This document shows positions 31,246 to 42,523 of a DNA stretch of 64,000 bases, in pieces. Source of the DNA: Clitoria ternatea (Eukaryota; Streptophyta; Magnoliopsida; Fabales; Fabaceae); the NCBI GenBank assembly GCA_037962975.1, contig CM075670.1, positions 147,626,501-147,690,500 of the forward strand, written 5' to 3'. The notes under the pieces are model-generated. The model saw only the letters and a program-made list of their open reading frames with translations, did no database searches and had not been told where the DNA came from. The position numbers and the translations under genes were made by a program. Within the stretch, counting starts at the first letter, position 1. Each line of letters begins with the position of its first letter.

Positions 31246-33458
31246 CGGTTTGTGCAATGCTCCAGCAACCTTTCAAAGGTGTATGCTGGCCATTTTTGGG
31301 GACATGGTGGAGAAACTCATTAAAGTATTCATGGACGATTTCTCTATTTTTAGTAATAGTTTCGATTCATGCCTCAGCAACCTATCTAAGGTGCTGGTGA
31401 GATGCCAAGAAACTAACCTCGTCCTTAACTGGGAAAAATGCCATTTTATGGTTAAGGAAGGGATAGTCCTTGGCCATAAGATCTCTGCTGAGGGCATTCA
31501 AGTGGACCGAGCCAAGATAGAAATTATTGAAAAACTTCCTCCTCCAATCAACGTGAAAGGAGTAAGAAGTTTTTTAGGATGTGCTGGCTTTTATAGAAGG
31601 TTCATTAGAGATTTCTCAAAAATCGCTAAGCCTTTGACTGACTTGCTTGTAAAAGATCATGTGTTTGCGTTTAATGAAAATTGTGTCAAGGCTTTTGAAA
31701 AATTGAAACAAAGTCTGATTTCAGCTCCGATCCTTGCAGCACTTGATTGGTCTTTACCGTTTGAATTAATGTGTGATGTAAGTGATTTTGCAGTCGGAGC
31801 GGTGCTGGGTCAGATAGTAGGAAAATTAACTCATGTAATTTATTATGCTAGTAAAGTGTTGAACGAAAATCAAATACATTACACCACTACTGAAAAAGAA
31901 ATGCTTGCTGTGGTGTATGCATTTGATAAATTTCGAGCTTACTTGATTAGGTCCAAGGTTGTTGTATATACAGATCACTCGGCAATCAAGTATTTACTAG
32001 CTAAGAAAGAATCCAAGCCGAGACTGATCAGGTGGGTTCTGTTACTCCAAGAGTTTGACTTAGAAATACGAGATAAAAAGGGAGTAGAGAATTCAGTTGC
32101 CGACCAACTGTCTCGTTTGGAAGGAGAGTCGGATTCGGTTTCAATTAAAGAAGAATTTCCAGACGAGAAGTTGATGGCAATTACCACCGGGCCATGGTAT
32201 GCTGATATGGCCAATTTCAAAAGTGCCTCGGTGATACCTGATGGTTGGACATCCCAAATGAGAAAAAAAAATTTCATAATAATAAAAACTTTCTTTGGGA
32301 TGATCCATTTTTGTATAAAATAGGAGTAGACGGAGTGATCAGGCGATGTGTGCCTGAATCCGAGCAAGAAAGGCTCTTGTGGCATTGCCACGACTCCTAT
32401 TATGGAGGTCATCATGGTGCCTCCCGTACAGCAGCAAAAGTTTTACAAAGTGGCTTTTATTGGCCAACTATCTTTCAAGTTGCTAAAGAGTATGTCAAAA
32501 GGTGCGATAAATGTCAAAGGAGCGGAGGTCTCTCTGCTAAAGTTGGCATGCCTTTGACAAACATTCTAATTGTGGAATTATTTGACGTTTGGGGTATCGA
32601 CTTTATGGGACCCTTTCCAAAGTCATTCTCCAACAAATATATTCTTGTTACTGTCGACTATGTCTCCAAATGGGTGGAGCCAATCCCGACCAGAACCAAT
32701 GATGCACATGTGGTGCTTAGGTTTATCAAGAAGAATATTTTCTCTAGGTTTGGAGTTCCGAGAGTACTTATTAGTGATGGGGGTTCACATTTTTGTAATA
32801 AAATAATGGAAAAAGCCCTGTGTCACTATGAGGTGTTACATAACAAACTTGTGGACAAGTCGAGCTGTCAAATAGAGAAATCAAAAGAATCTTAGAGAAA
32901 GTGGTCGGGAAATCTAGAAAAGATTGGTCGGTAAAATTAGATGATGCATTGTGGGCCTACTGAACAGCCTTCAAGACTCCGATTGGCATGTCCCCGTATC
33001 AATTAGTGTACGGTAAGGCTTGTCATCTCCCTGTGGAGTTGGAACACAAGGCGTGGTGGGCCACAAAGCTATTAAACATGGACTATGACCAATCCCAGGA
33101 GGAAAGAGTTTTGAAACTCCATGAATTAGAGGAGTTTCGACTCAACACTTATCAAAGTGCCTCCATTTATAAGGAGAAAACAAAGAAGTGGCACAATAAG
33201 CGAATTAATAAGAAAGAGTTTCAGAAGGATGATCAGGTGTTATTATTCAATTCTCGACTAAGACTCTTCCCTGGAAAACTTAGATCGAAGTGGTCGGGGC
33301 CTTTTACTGTAAATAAGGTTTTTCCTCATGGTGCAGTTGAGCTAAAAGACCTGACTACCGATCAGATTTTTAAGGTAAATGGCCAGCGACTCAAACTCTA
33401 CTTTGGAGGAGAGTTTCATAGGCAGAAAACCTCCTTTTTACTGCAAGCATCTTCTTAG
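31246..33458 (+). pseudogene. Athila pol, RT C-terminal part, RNase H and integrase
   Basis: RT resumes with GLCNAPATFQRCM, the catalytic FMDDFSIF and LGHKIS. RNase H has MCDVSDFAVGAVLGQ, TTTEKEMLAVVYA and YTDHSAIKYLL (about 31750-32100). The integrase zinc domain (HCHDSYYGGHHG...CDKCQR, about 32380-32520) and core (GIDFMGPFP, LISDGGSHF) follow. A frameshift with loss of bases near 32840 falls just before the catalytic Glu region (VELSNREIKRI, about 32866), and a TGA lies near 32961. The C-terminal part is open from 32988 to 33458. The element is non-functional but much of the protein is well preserved. Confidence 0.9.
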
Positions 33459-33784
33459 ATGCCATAAGGTCAAGCTAGTGACCTTAAAGAAGCGCTCTAG
33501 GGAGGCAGCCCTACATTCTGAGTGTTTTTAATAAAAAAGAAAACTATAAAAATTTAGTGAATAAAGTTTGAATAAAATTTTTTGAAGTTTTGAAGAAGAA
33601 AGTCCGAGCTTGAGCAAGAATAGTATACTCGGATAACTGTTACTCACTCTTTGTTTTTTTTTTCCCGACTGAACTTCACTCGTCATTCTTGAATAAAAAG
33701 AGAGACGTTAATAAAGGATTCCTGATCGTTGATTTAATAACGGGTCAGATGATGAAGGGTGATTTATTTCAGTCAGCCTTTTAT
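33459..33784 (+). other. Athila post-pol spacer
   Basis: The stretch AAAGAAGCGCTCTAGGGAGG (about 33484) followed by CAGCCCTACATT is the conserved sequence found just after pol in Athila elements. No coding frame is credible here. Confidence 0.6.
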
Positions 33785-34730
33785 CACTCGGATTCCTCAC
33801 TTATCACAGTCAGTTTTGTATCCATTAGTCTCCTATTCACTCAGTATATTTTGGTCAGTCTTGTATTCAGTCGGTTTTCTATTTTTCTCAGCCATTCACT
33901 CAGCCCCTCGCTGCATTCGTTTTGTTCACTCGGCCTTTCATTTACTCAGTATTACTTTCATTTGTTCTTTTATTTATTTTTCCTCTCACTCGCTTGTTCA
34001 CTCGTCCATTCATTGTCTCACTCGTTTTTCATGCTCTTTTCTTTATTCCATTCATTCTTTCACTCGTCCTATGATCCACTCGGTCACTCATTCTTTTTCG
34101 TTCCTCACCTGTCCCTCAGTCTTTCATTACCGCACTCTATTTTTATCCATTCGTTCTTTCATTTGTTGTTTCGTTCATTCGGCGTTGCTCATTTCATTTT
34201 TTCCGCTCGTCTTTTATTCATCGACCTTTCTACTTACTCACTCCTTCTTTGCCCTTTTTGTTTGTTCACTCTTCCACTTATCCTTTACCACTCAGTATCT
34301 TCTTTATCACTCGGTATCCTTCTTCATTTTCACTCGGTGTTTTTCCTTTGCAGTTTTCCATTTATTGCCTCACGTTCGATCACTCAGTTTTCATTCATTC
34401 GTTCACTTTAATTCACTCGTCCTTTATTTACTCATTCATTCTCCCACTCATTCTTCTATACACTCTTCCAATCATCTTATATCTCTCCATACTCTTTCTT
34501 TCACTCGGACTTATTTTCATTGTTATTTCTCCCACCTGTTTTTCTGTCCACTCAGAATCCTGTATTTATTCACGTATCGTTCTTCCATTTATTCTTCCAC
34601 TAACTCTTTCATTTACTTATTGCTTTTATTCGCTCGTTTGTTCCCATCGTTTGTTCATTCAGTCGTCTTCTTCATCTTTGTCACTCATCTTTTATAATCC
34701 ACTCGGCATTTTTTTCCCTTTCTCACTCGA
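33785..34730. repeat. CACTCGG-rich, pyrimidine-rich array in Athila post-pol region
   Basis: CACTCGG, CACTCGT and CACTCAG words recur irregularly among CATTCATTC and TTTTC stretches. The strong T/C bias leaves two long open frames, but these are low-complexity Ser/His/Phe strings without domains. The motif orientation is opposite to the Athila coding strand. Confidence 0.8.
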
Positions 34731-34887
34731 TCTTTCACCTATTCAGTATGTGAGTCGAGTAAGAGTGTCAAAATTAAAATTTATTAAATAAATAAATAAA
34801 TACATAAATATATATAATATAATATTAATAAGTACTAAATAAAGCTGGAACATATTTTTGCGTTTCTGGGATAAGTAACTTCAATAG

Positions 34888-34896
34888 TATAAAAAC
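34888..34896 (+). promoter_or_regulatory. TATA-like box upstream of the post-pol ORF
   Basis: TATAAAAAC is followed by TTCAAAACCCTAAG, a typical plant leader composition. Its distance to the ATG at 35171 is 283 bp. A possible leader intron runs from AAG/GTACTA (donor at 34975) to TTTATTTAG (acceptor ending 35139). These are sequence matches only. Confidence 0.45.
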
Positions 34897-35170
34897 CTTT
34901 CAGCTTCAAAACCCTAAGTACCTACGCTGAACTGGGGTGGAAGACGAAAAGGCACTTTCTGATTTCTAAGAAAGGTACTACCTTTCCACTTATTTCACTT
35001 ATTTCGTTTACTTCTAAGAACGCGTGTAGTATCTTCTTGCTTCTTTGTTAATATTCTTCCACTGTTCATAGCCATGCATCTCACATTTTTTTGGGTTTGC
35101 TGTGTGTCTTGTGGATTTCTGTTCTTATTTTTTATTTAGGTTGTTTATCAGCATTCTTTTAACATTAACT

Positions 35171-35731
35171 ATGAAAATAAGATCACAAAGACTCCTGCAA
35201 AGACCTAGACCAAATTTTGCAGAAGGAAGTGTGAGAAGAAAGCAAATAGATAACGAAAAGGAGGTAGCAACCATCAGTATATTTGATTCCTCTGAACATG
35301 CACCCAGTCAAAGTAAAGCTGAGAGGAATGCATCCCCTGCAGTTGAAAGGAATGAATTGCCAGAAGTTGAAAGTGTTAAAGCTGCTGAAGACCATGTTAT
35401 AAAGTTTACAACCAAGGAGTCCGAGCGTCCCAGGCAATCTGCAGGAGCCGGTTCTTCTTCTTCTGACATTTCTGTAGTGTTGCAGGAATTGCAGGTCATA
35501 AAGAAGATGCAACTTGGAATTTATGATCGGGTCTTGAACCACGATCTCATGCTCAGAAAGATTGCCACGAAATTGAGGATAGAACACACAGCTGAAATGG
35601 GAGCCCCACCTGACAGAGATGTATGGTTAGCTTTCATTGGATTCAATATTCCCTCACAGGACGTATCCCAAGCAGCTGACCTCTCACCACCTTCAGAGCA
35701 GGACAAAGAGAATGAAGATCAGGATGTTTGA
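35171..35731 (+). CDS. Intact 186-aa post-pol ORF of Athila element, unknown function
   Basis: The ATG at 35171 is the first in this frame after a candidate splice acceptor; the frame is also open upstream to 35102. Residues 1-25 are basic (MKIRSQRLLQRPRP), 30-75 mixed and acidic, and 85-98 Ser/Gly-rich. Residues 98-138 form a heptad-like amphipathic helix (VVLQELQVIKKMQLGIYDRV), possibly a coiled coil. Then comes WLAFIGFN, and the C-terminus is acidic (EQDKENEDQDV). There is no signal peptide or membrane segment, so it does not look like an envelope protein, although it sits where Athila env-like genes lie. It is the only long uninterrupted frame in this element. The function is not recognised. 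Confidence 0.6.
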   Translation: MKIRSQRLLQRPRPNFAEGSVRRKQIDNEKEVATISIFDSSEHAPSQSKAERNASPAVERNELPEVESVKAAEDHVIKFTTKESERPRQSAGAGSSSSDISVVLQELQVIKKMQLGIYDRVLNHDLMLRKIATKLRIEHTAEMGAPPDRDVWLAFIGFNIPSQDVSQAADLSPPSEQDKENEDQDV

Positions 35732-35827
35732 GTTGTTGCTACGTGTTATTATGATGTTTTTATGTAATTAACTTGATATTATTCTAAACTGTTTCCTGAA
35801 CAATGAATTTGCTCTTATTTTAGTTGT

Positions 35828-35833
35828 AATAAA
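35828..35833 (+). terminator. AATAAA poly(A) signal
   Basis: AATAAA lies 97 bp after the stop codon of the 186-aa ORF, in a T-rich context. This would close a short transcription unit beginning near 34888. Confidence 0.4.
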
Positions 35834-36176
35834 ACTTTCTTTCTTTGTTAAAATTACTTGTTTTATTTTGTTTTTCGATTGTATCGGTAAATTAATGCAT
35901 CCCAACCTGACCACGTGTTTTCACATCCACAGCCACTCAGGTAAAAAAAAAAAGGGAAGTATTTTTCCTACTCACTCCTTAATTAATATTCTGACTTATT
36001 AATTGCTAAAATATGTTTCTTGTTTAAATTCAAATCCATCTTAATAAATTAAAGTTGCTGATTCTTAAGCTTAGTCGGATAAATTAACTGATCGGTTTTG
36101 TTTAACTCAGGATCTCTGCCCATAACTTTTTCATCATTAATTAATTATTTACTCGGCATGCTAGTTAGCACTCTGA

Positions 36177-36204
36177 ATGTATGATCTTACATTAAGTTTG
36201 GGGA
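36177..36204 (+). other. Hairpin plus extra purine tract
   Basis: ATGTATGATCTTACAT can fold into a short hairpin, followed after one base by AAGTTTGGGGA (36194-36204). This copies the arrangement seen just before the true 3' LTR. A second AAGTTTGGGGA lies at 36573-36583. Confidence 0.5.
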
Positions 36205-36720
36205 CATGACTGGCTGATTAACTGTTACATTCGTAGCTTTTGAGCCTGTTTTATCCTTTTCCGAGTGAACTTGCATGCTAGTTAGTGAGACAGAATTTGC
36301 TTCGGTACTTGCTAATTGTTTGTATGCCAACCAATCGGAAATGATGAAGGCCTTCTTTGTTAATTTAAGCCATGGCCAAAAAAATAGCCTTCCTAGTATA
36401 TTTAATTATCCTTTGACCCAAAAATTATGTTTGAGCCTGAGACCCTTTTATTCTATTTATTCACCTAACGTTACAAGCCTATTTATCCAAGAAAAACCTG
36501 ACTAAGTTACCCCTGGATGTTCCACTGGTGAGTTGCTCGGTTCTTACTTATTGTTAGGGACTAGCAAGTTCTAAGTTTGGGGATGAAGAGTATGCCTAAC
36601 AGTAATTAAGGACACACTCCGACCTTAATTATGGGTGAGTATCTTGAAAAAAAAAATGAAAGGAAGAAAGGCAAAGCCGAGAGAAAAATGAACAAAGTCA
36701 GAAAAGAAAAAGGGTGCAAA

Positions 36721-36770
36721 GCACCAATTGAAAAAAAAGCACCAATTGAAAAAAAAGCACCAATTGAAAA
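36721..36770. repeat. 18-bp tandem repeat
   Basis: GCACCAATTGAAAAAAAA occurs at 36721 and 36739, with a partial third copy at 36757. It lies in a purine-rich AAAGAAAAGG-like tract. Confidence 0.9.
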
Positions 36771-37322
36771 TGTGATCAGAAAAAGATGGAAAAGAAGAAA
36801 GAAAAGGAAAAGTCCGAAGGACTGAAAGAAAAAGAAGGTGCAAAGCACCAAAAGTGTTAAGTTAACATTCACTCGGAAAATAATGGAGCTTGCTAAGGAA
36901 GAGGCAGTTAAGTTAAAATTGAGTCAAGGTATCAGTGGATACATCTTGTAACCTGACATTCACTCAGAAAAACAATAATTGAGCCTGTAGCCCAGCCCCG
37001 TTATAAGCTTAAAAAGCCTTTACTGATCTGATTGTGTTGGCATATGGCATGACGTGTAGAACTGTTGCAAGCCTATGTTTATCTAACAAAGTATGAAGGT
37101 GATGAGTGCATTCTATTCACCCTATACACCGAGAGAAGAGTTAAACACCGACCAGTGAGGAAAGCATTAGCAGCTTGTTTCCCAAAGGAGGTGTAAGTTA
37201 TTATACTTTTAGAAATTGCGAAAAGAAAGTATGATCGGTATTTAATAATTATAGCATGAATTAAGTTAAGGAAAAGTTAAGTGTGTTAAATAACAACTTG
37301 ATTAGTTAAATAATCTGAGTAT

Positions 37323-37356
37323 TTGCTTGAGGACAAGCAAGATTTAAGTTTGGGGA
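37323..37356 (+). other. Conserved hairpin and polypurine tract before 3' LTR
   Basis: TTGCTTGAGGACAAGCAA (7-bp stem, 4-nt loop) is followed by GATTT and AAGTTTGGGGA (37346-37356). The LTR begins two bases later. The same combination is commonly seen in Athila elements. Confidence 0.8.
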
Positions 37357-37358
37357 TG

Positions 37359-39252
37359 TGATAAGTCTTGAAAAGACTTAATTATTCCACCTTTTATTTA
37401 ACATAATTTACTAAGTATTGTTTAGTTTTGACTATATGATTTAATGATTTGTTAATAATTCGTGTTTTAGTTATTTATTTCAAAAGTGCTTTACTTTTGT
37501 AAGAAAACGATTGAAAACATTAATAAATCTAGAGGTTATTACTATTTATAAATTTACTCAGCAGCCAGCATACAAATGCTAGGCAATTAGTTGTTTATTG
37601 GTGCAGGAACAGGGCGTACTCAAGAGAAGAAGACAAATCCGAGGAAAAATTACAAAAATCCAAGTGAGAAAGCATCAAGCCGAGCGAGAATTTACAAATC
37701 CGAGTGAGTCTTCGTACATCCAACTGAAAGGAGTCCAAAAGACCGACTGAGCGAGACTTCCCAAAAGGTTGACCGAAAAGAATTAACGAAAAGATGACTG
37801 CAAAGATTTCTAAGATACCGACTCCAAAAGAAAACAAGGAACCGATTGAAAATAAACAGAAAAATCTGAGCGTCCATTTCAGAAATGCTGATTGAAAAGA
37901 CAATTCGCTTAAGCGATAGACAAATTCGCTTGGGCGAGGGTCAAAGTTCGCTCAAGCGTGACCTCAAAAACATCATTCATTCGCCCAAGCTTCGCCATAA
38001 CGATTAAGCGAGAAAGTAACACTGCAGTGCAATCCCGAGCTCGCTCAAACGAGAGTTTAACCCGTTCAAGCGAGAACCCAGTTGCTGAAGCGTAGAGGAA
38101 ACACTATTCCTTTCCTCCAACAACATACTCGGCGCAGTGCTGTTTCCACTTCCATTGCCTTCTCTTCTACTGCTGCACCCTTAGTAACTTAAGTAGTAAG
38201 CTGTTAATTAGCTGGTGCTGTGTTGTAAATTAGCTAAGGATGAGCTGGATCCTGTTAAGAGCTGAGCTGTAATTAGTTGATCACTCTGTAAACTGTATAA
38301 CTAGTTAGTTTAGTCGTTAACTTAAGTTTCCTAAGTTATCAGTTAAGTTAGTTAGTTAGGTAGAAGCATATATATATAGGTTGTACATATTCTGTAAGAA
38401 TAGAGAACAGAGACAAATACATAGAATACAATTCATTCACAACTTGGTACATCTCACTACGTAATTTTCTCTCTCTAAATCCTCTCCTCCATGACGTTCC
38501 ACAATCCTTCGATGGAACCGAAGTCAATGGAGTTCTAATCCCCTGAGGTTGGGATTGTGAAGGTTAACAATGGAGTCTTGAAGCTGTGAGCGAGGAAATC
38601 GACTTCTAGATCCTAAGGCGAACAAGCTGAGGAGTAGAGCAGAATCGCTGGATTGACAAATCCAGAACTGATGCAGAACTTCGCCAGTGAGGAATCATGG
38701 TTGAAGCTTAGGTAACTTCCAGCTTTCTAACTAGTTCAGGCCTAATCAATTTAGGTGAATAGTTAGAGTTCAACCTCCAATTTCATATTAGATTCTTAGG
38801 TTAATTGAGCACTTAAAGAATTAAGGTTCGATGCTTAAGGATTAGTGTTTTTCACCTAAGGAATTAGGGAATAACCACAAGTGGATTATCCTCTGGATTA
38901 TGGAGTTTGATTATACTTTAATTGCATGTTTCTTGGTGAATTGTGAACCGAAGCAATCCTGACTTGTTTTCTATTAATCATCTTTCACATTTCATTTTAA
39001 CTTTGTTTCTGAAAATACAAAAACAACTATAAAATACAAAAACAACCAAAAACCGAATGAAATTCATGTATTTTCTGTTGGTTCAGCTTGTACTAGTCCA
39101 AGATTGAGGTACTTACCACAATCCCTGTGGGACGATCAAATATTCTACAATTTTAACGACTGGTGCGCTTGCCAAAGTATAAATCCGAGAGTCATATTTT
39201 GTTTTTACTAAGATTTTCACCACCACGTTAATGGCTCGGGATTTTAGCATCA
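37359..39252 (+). repeat. Athila 3' LTR
   Basis: 1,894 bp, near-identical to 22205-24092. It contains the palindrome cluster (about 37904-38095) and CCGAGTG-related words, a TATA-like CATATATATAGG near 38367 and a pyrimidine CTTTCTCTCTCT-like leader near 38465. It ends TTTAGCATCA. Confidence 0.9.
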
Positions 39253-39596
39253 CACATGCAAGGTTACGTTGTTCTAATTCCTATCTTACTATTGCATTGC
39301 TTAAGTATTCACAGAGTTCACCTTTTCATACTTGAGCGTCGGAGAATCTTTCACATGCAAGGTTACACTCTTCTAACTTGAGCGTCGGAGAATCTTCGCA
39401 GGTGACACCACCTTTCACCCACTCTTACGCGAAACTCTGGTGTGAAGGATCTCCAGGACAACAAGATCGGTTTCTCCCACTGAGAGACCAGATTACAATA
39501 CCGGATACCCACTGTACTGGTGTACAAACACTAAAATATATATACTTTTGTGGCTGGTTCCACACTGGATCGTAGACCCCGGTTCAGACCAGTTCA
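39253..39596 (+). mobile_element. Tat-type LTR end fragment
   Basis: TTGAGCGTCGGAGAATC occurs twice (about 39331 and 39378) followed by CGCAGGTGACACCACC. GGTTCAGACCAGTTCA lies near 39580. GAGCGTCGGAG and a GGTTCAGACC-type word are typical of Tat/Ogre LTR ends. The piece lies between the Athila 3' LTR and the CACTA transposase, so a Tat element probably entered the CACTA first and Athila entered the Tat LTR later. The rest was lost. Confidence 0.6.
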
Positions 39597-39599
39597 CCT

Positions 39600-42523
39600 A
39601 TCTTGTTGAGGTTTACCAATGTAAATTCAAGATCATCTGTTTTGACATTATTCTTAGTGTCAACACATTTACATTTAAACACAGGTACCATGAAACGATC
39701 ATAATCGACCTCCTATATATCTTTAATCACACCAAAATAACATAACTCAGCCATGACAGGGTTGTTGTCCTTTGAAGTTGAGAAATGCATCGTGGAAGCC
39801 ACAATCATAATCCCACTATTTTGCATTGTACTTTTGGTATCTTATGCCCTTGTATAGAATGAATAGTTATTTACATCATATCCACAATAGGTGAAGACAT
39901 CAAAGTTGGGACCCTGTGCTAGTCGATCTAATGTCTTATAAGAAGATGTATCTTTGACAACGGTCATTTTGAACCACTGCATGAACGTCTTGTTGTGTAT
40001 GTTTAGCACCCATTTTTCAGTCATTCTAGGGTTGTTTCTTTTCACTAGTTCCTTGTGAGTGGTTAAATACGGTAGCACCTCGTACGTGTTGTTCAAAATA
40101 TACAAGTGTGCTTGAAGTAATTCATCGCATGGCATGCTCTTCATTTTTTATCAATCGTACCTTTCTCATCCAATCACCCATCGTGACGAGTCTTTGGAAT
40201 GTCAGTGCTTTTAGCGTGTGATAAATAATCAGTGTAAAACTCAATTGTTTCATCTACAATGTACCTTTCAACAATCGATGCTTCGGGCTGACGTTGGTTC
40301 TTCATATACCCTTTCAATATCTTCATGTATCGCTCAACGGGATACATCCACCTCAAGAACACTAGACCACATAACCAAACCTCCCTCACCAAATGGATGA
40401 TTAAGTGGACCATAATGTCGAAAAATAAAGGTGGGAAATGCATTTCCAACTGACATAGTATAAGCAATTCTTCATGCTCCAACAAATCCAATTCCGTAGG
40501 GGTGATTACTTTGCAACATATGCCATTGAAAAACAAACATAACCTTGTTATGACATGTCTCACATTTTTAGGGAGAATGTCACAAATGGTGACAAGTAGA
40601 AACTGTTGCATCAATATATGATAATTGTGAGACTTCAAACCAATTAACTTCAGTTCCTTCATGTTAACACAAGTGTTAATGTTTGAACCATAACCAAATA
40701 AAACTTTCACACTACGTTGCAATTCACAAAAACTTTGTTTCTCTTTTTTGGACAAGGTATGACATGGGGTAAATATGTTCGCTTGCTCTTTGATTGTGAA
40801 TGTAACTTATGACCTATACCCATCAATTCTAAGTCAAGACACTAATTAAGACAATCCTTAGTTTTTCTGGGTATGTTCAGAAGGGTTCCAACCAAACTAT
40901 CACACATATTTTTCTTCACATGCATCACATGAATTCAATGTCTTACATCAAGCTCCTTCCAATATGGTAGATTAAAAAATATTGACCTTTTCTTCAAGCT
41001 ATTTTTAAAGTGGACTACTTTTCATACTTATCGAAAACCACATTGACATCTTTCACCTTTTCATATACTTTACAACCAGTTAATAATGGAGAAGGTATTT
41101 TAAACTCTTGCTCATCGTTGAAGGACTTTTTTAACCTATGATACGCATGATTAGCTTTAAGAAATCTTCGATGTCGAAGTTAAACATTTTTCCTTCCATG
41201 ATGCAGTCGATCAGAACAGGTTCCCTCCTCACATATTGGACACAGTTTATGACCCCTTGACGTTAGACCCCGATAGGTTACCATACGTTGGAAAATCATT
41301 GGTCGTGCAAAATAACATGGCACGTAATTCGAATGACTATCCTACAAACCCATCAAACACATTAACCCTATCATCCCATAATATTTTAAGGTCTTCAACT
41401 AATAAAGCTAAGTATACATCAATATCGTTTCCCAGTTGTCGTGGACCAGAAATCATCATTGACAACATAACATATTTGTGCTTCATGCACAGCTATGGTT
41501 GGAGATTGTAAACAAACAACAAAACAGGCCATAAACTATAGTTTGTGCTTAGGTTACCGTATGGGTTCATTTCTTCTATGGCTAGTGTAAGCCTAACATT
41601 TCTTGGGTCAATGGCAAAATTCAAAAATAAGCTATCTAGTTTTTTCCATTGCAATCCATCTACTGGGTGCCTAAGTTGCCCATCAACAACCGTCTCATCT
41701 ACATGCCATCTCATAAGTTTTACATCATCTGTATTGGGAAACATACGCTTTAGTCTTGGAACTATGGGTAGATCCTATGACACCTTCATAGGAGACCCTT
41801 TAGTGTAGACTGCATTAGAATCCAACTCTTTCTTCTTGTATTGTGACACCCCACACCTAGGACAATGATTCAACAATTCATACTCCTCGTGGTTTAGTAC
41901 ACAATCATTTGAGCATGCATGAATTTTCTCATACTCCAAACTCATAGGACACAAAACCTTCTTTGCCTTATAGTTACGACTTGGTAAGACGTTACCAGCT
42001 GGGAGCATTTCTTTCAATAACTTAAGCAACTCAATGAAACTTTTATCAGTTTACCCATTTATCGCCTTTAAATTAAACAATCATAAAATTGTTGGCAACC
42101 TCCTGAAATTGGTGCAGTTTAGATACAAAGGCTTCTCAGAATCCTCACATAGAGTCGTGTATACATGAGCTCTCTTAAAACATTCTACCCCAACATCATG
42201 AATCATATCCTCAAGTCGGTCATCCATGTCGACATTAATGTCATGCACAAACCTTCAAATTTCAATTTGAAAAGTGCTACATGGCATGACAACATCTTCA
42301 CGAGCCATATCCAACGCGTATAACTCATAAGAAAATCATGACAAAGTAGATGTTCTCATACCACTTCCAATTCTAGTCGATGCATGTTCAAGCATTTTAC
42401 ACAAGGACAAAAATAACTTCTACTGACCTCCTTAACATTTCGTATTACAAATTCTATGAATGATTCAACTTCGCTCTCAAACTTTTCACTTATACGTGAT
42501 ACAGTTATCCAACTTTTATCCAT
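39600..42523 (-). pseudogene. CACTA (En/Spm) TNP2-type transposase
   Basis: The minus-strand start is at 42523 (MDKSWITVSRISEKF). The transposase-associated domain follows (CPCVKCLN, FLMSYTRWIW, about 42300-42520). The TNP2 core spans about 41210-42030, with HCPRCGVSQYKKK, MRWHVDETV and SGPRQLGNDIDVYL. The DUF4218-type region is at 40174-40755 (SHNYHILMQQFLL, LCFFN-like, EMHFPPLFFDIMVHL, RWMYPVERYMKILKGYMKN). The DUF4216-type region is at 39600-40144 (CYFGVIKDI, PVFKCKCVD, FTLVNLN), cut at 39600 by the Tat fragment. Several stops and shifts make it inactive. The element would run left to the CACTA end at 21468. Confidence 0.9.

Larger units (their letters stand above)
22205..39252 (+). mobile_element. 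Athila-type Ty3/gypsy retrotransposon, interrupted
   Basis: LTRs at 22205-24092 and 37359-39252 flank gag, protease, RT, RNase H, integrase and a long post-pol region. The primer site TGGCGCCGTTGCCGGGG, the DLGAS protease, the AAAGAAGCGCTC...GGGAGGCAGCCC post-pol sequence and the TTTGGGG purine tract followed by TGATAAG are typical of Athila elements. A 3.9-kb solo LTR at 27375-31240 splits the RT. No matching target-site duplication was found at 22001 and 39253, and the left side carries a duplicated tail, so the left junction arose by recombination or deletion. Confidence 0.9.

Noticed and set aside
33689..34697. Two overlapping long open frames (240 and 312 aa) rich in Ser, His, Phe and Leu
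   Set aside because: They exist because the CACTCGG/CATTC block is pyrimidine-rich and lacks stop codons. Both frames are low-complexity repeats without a domain.
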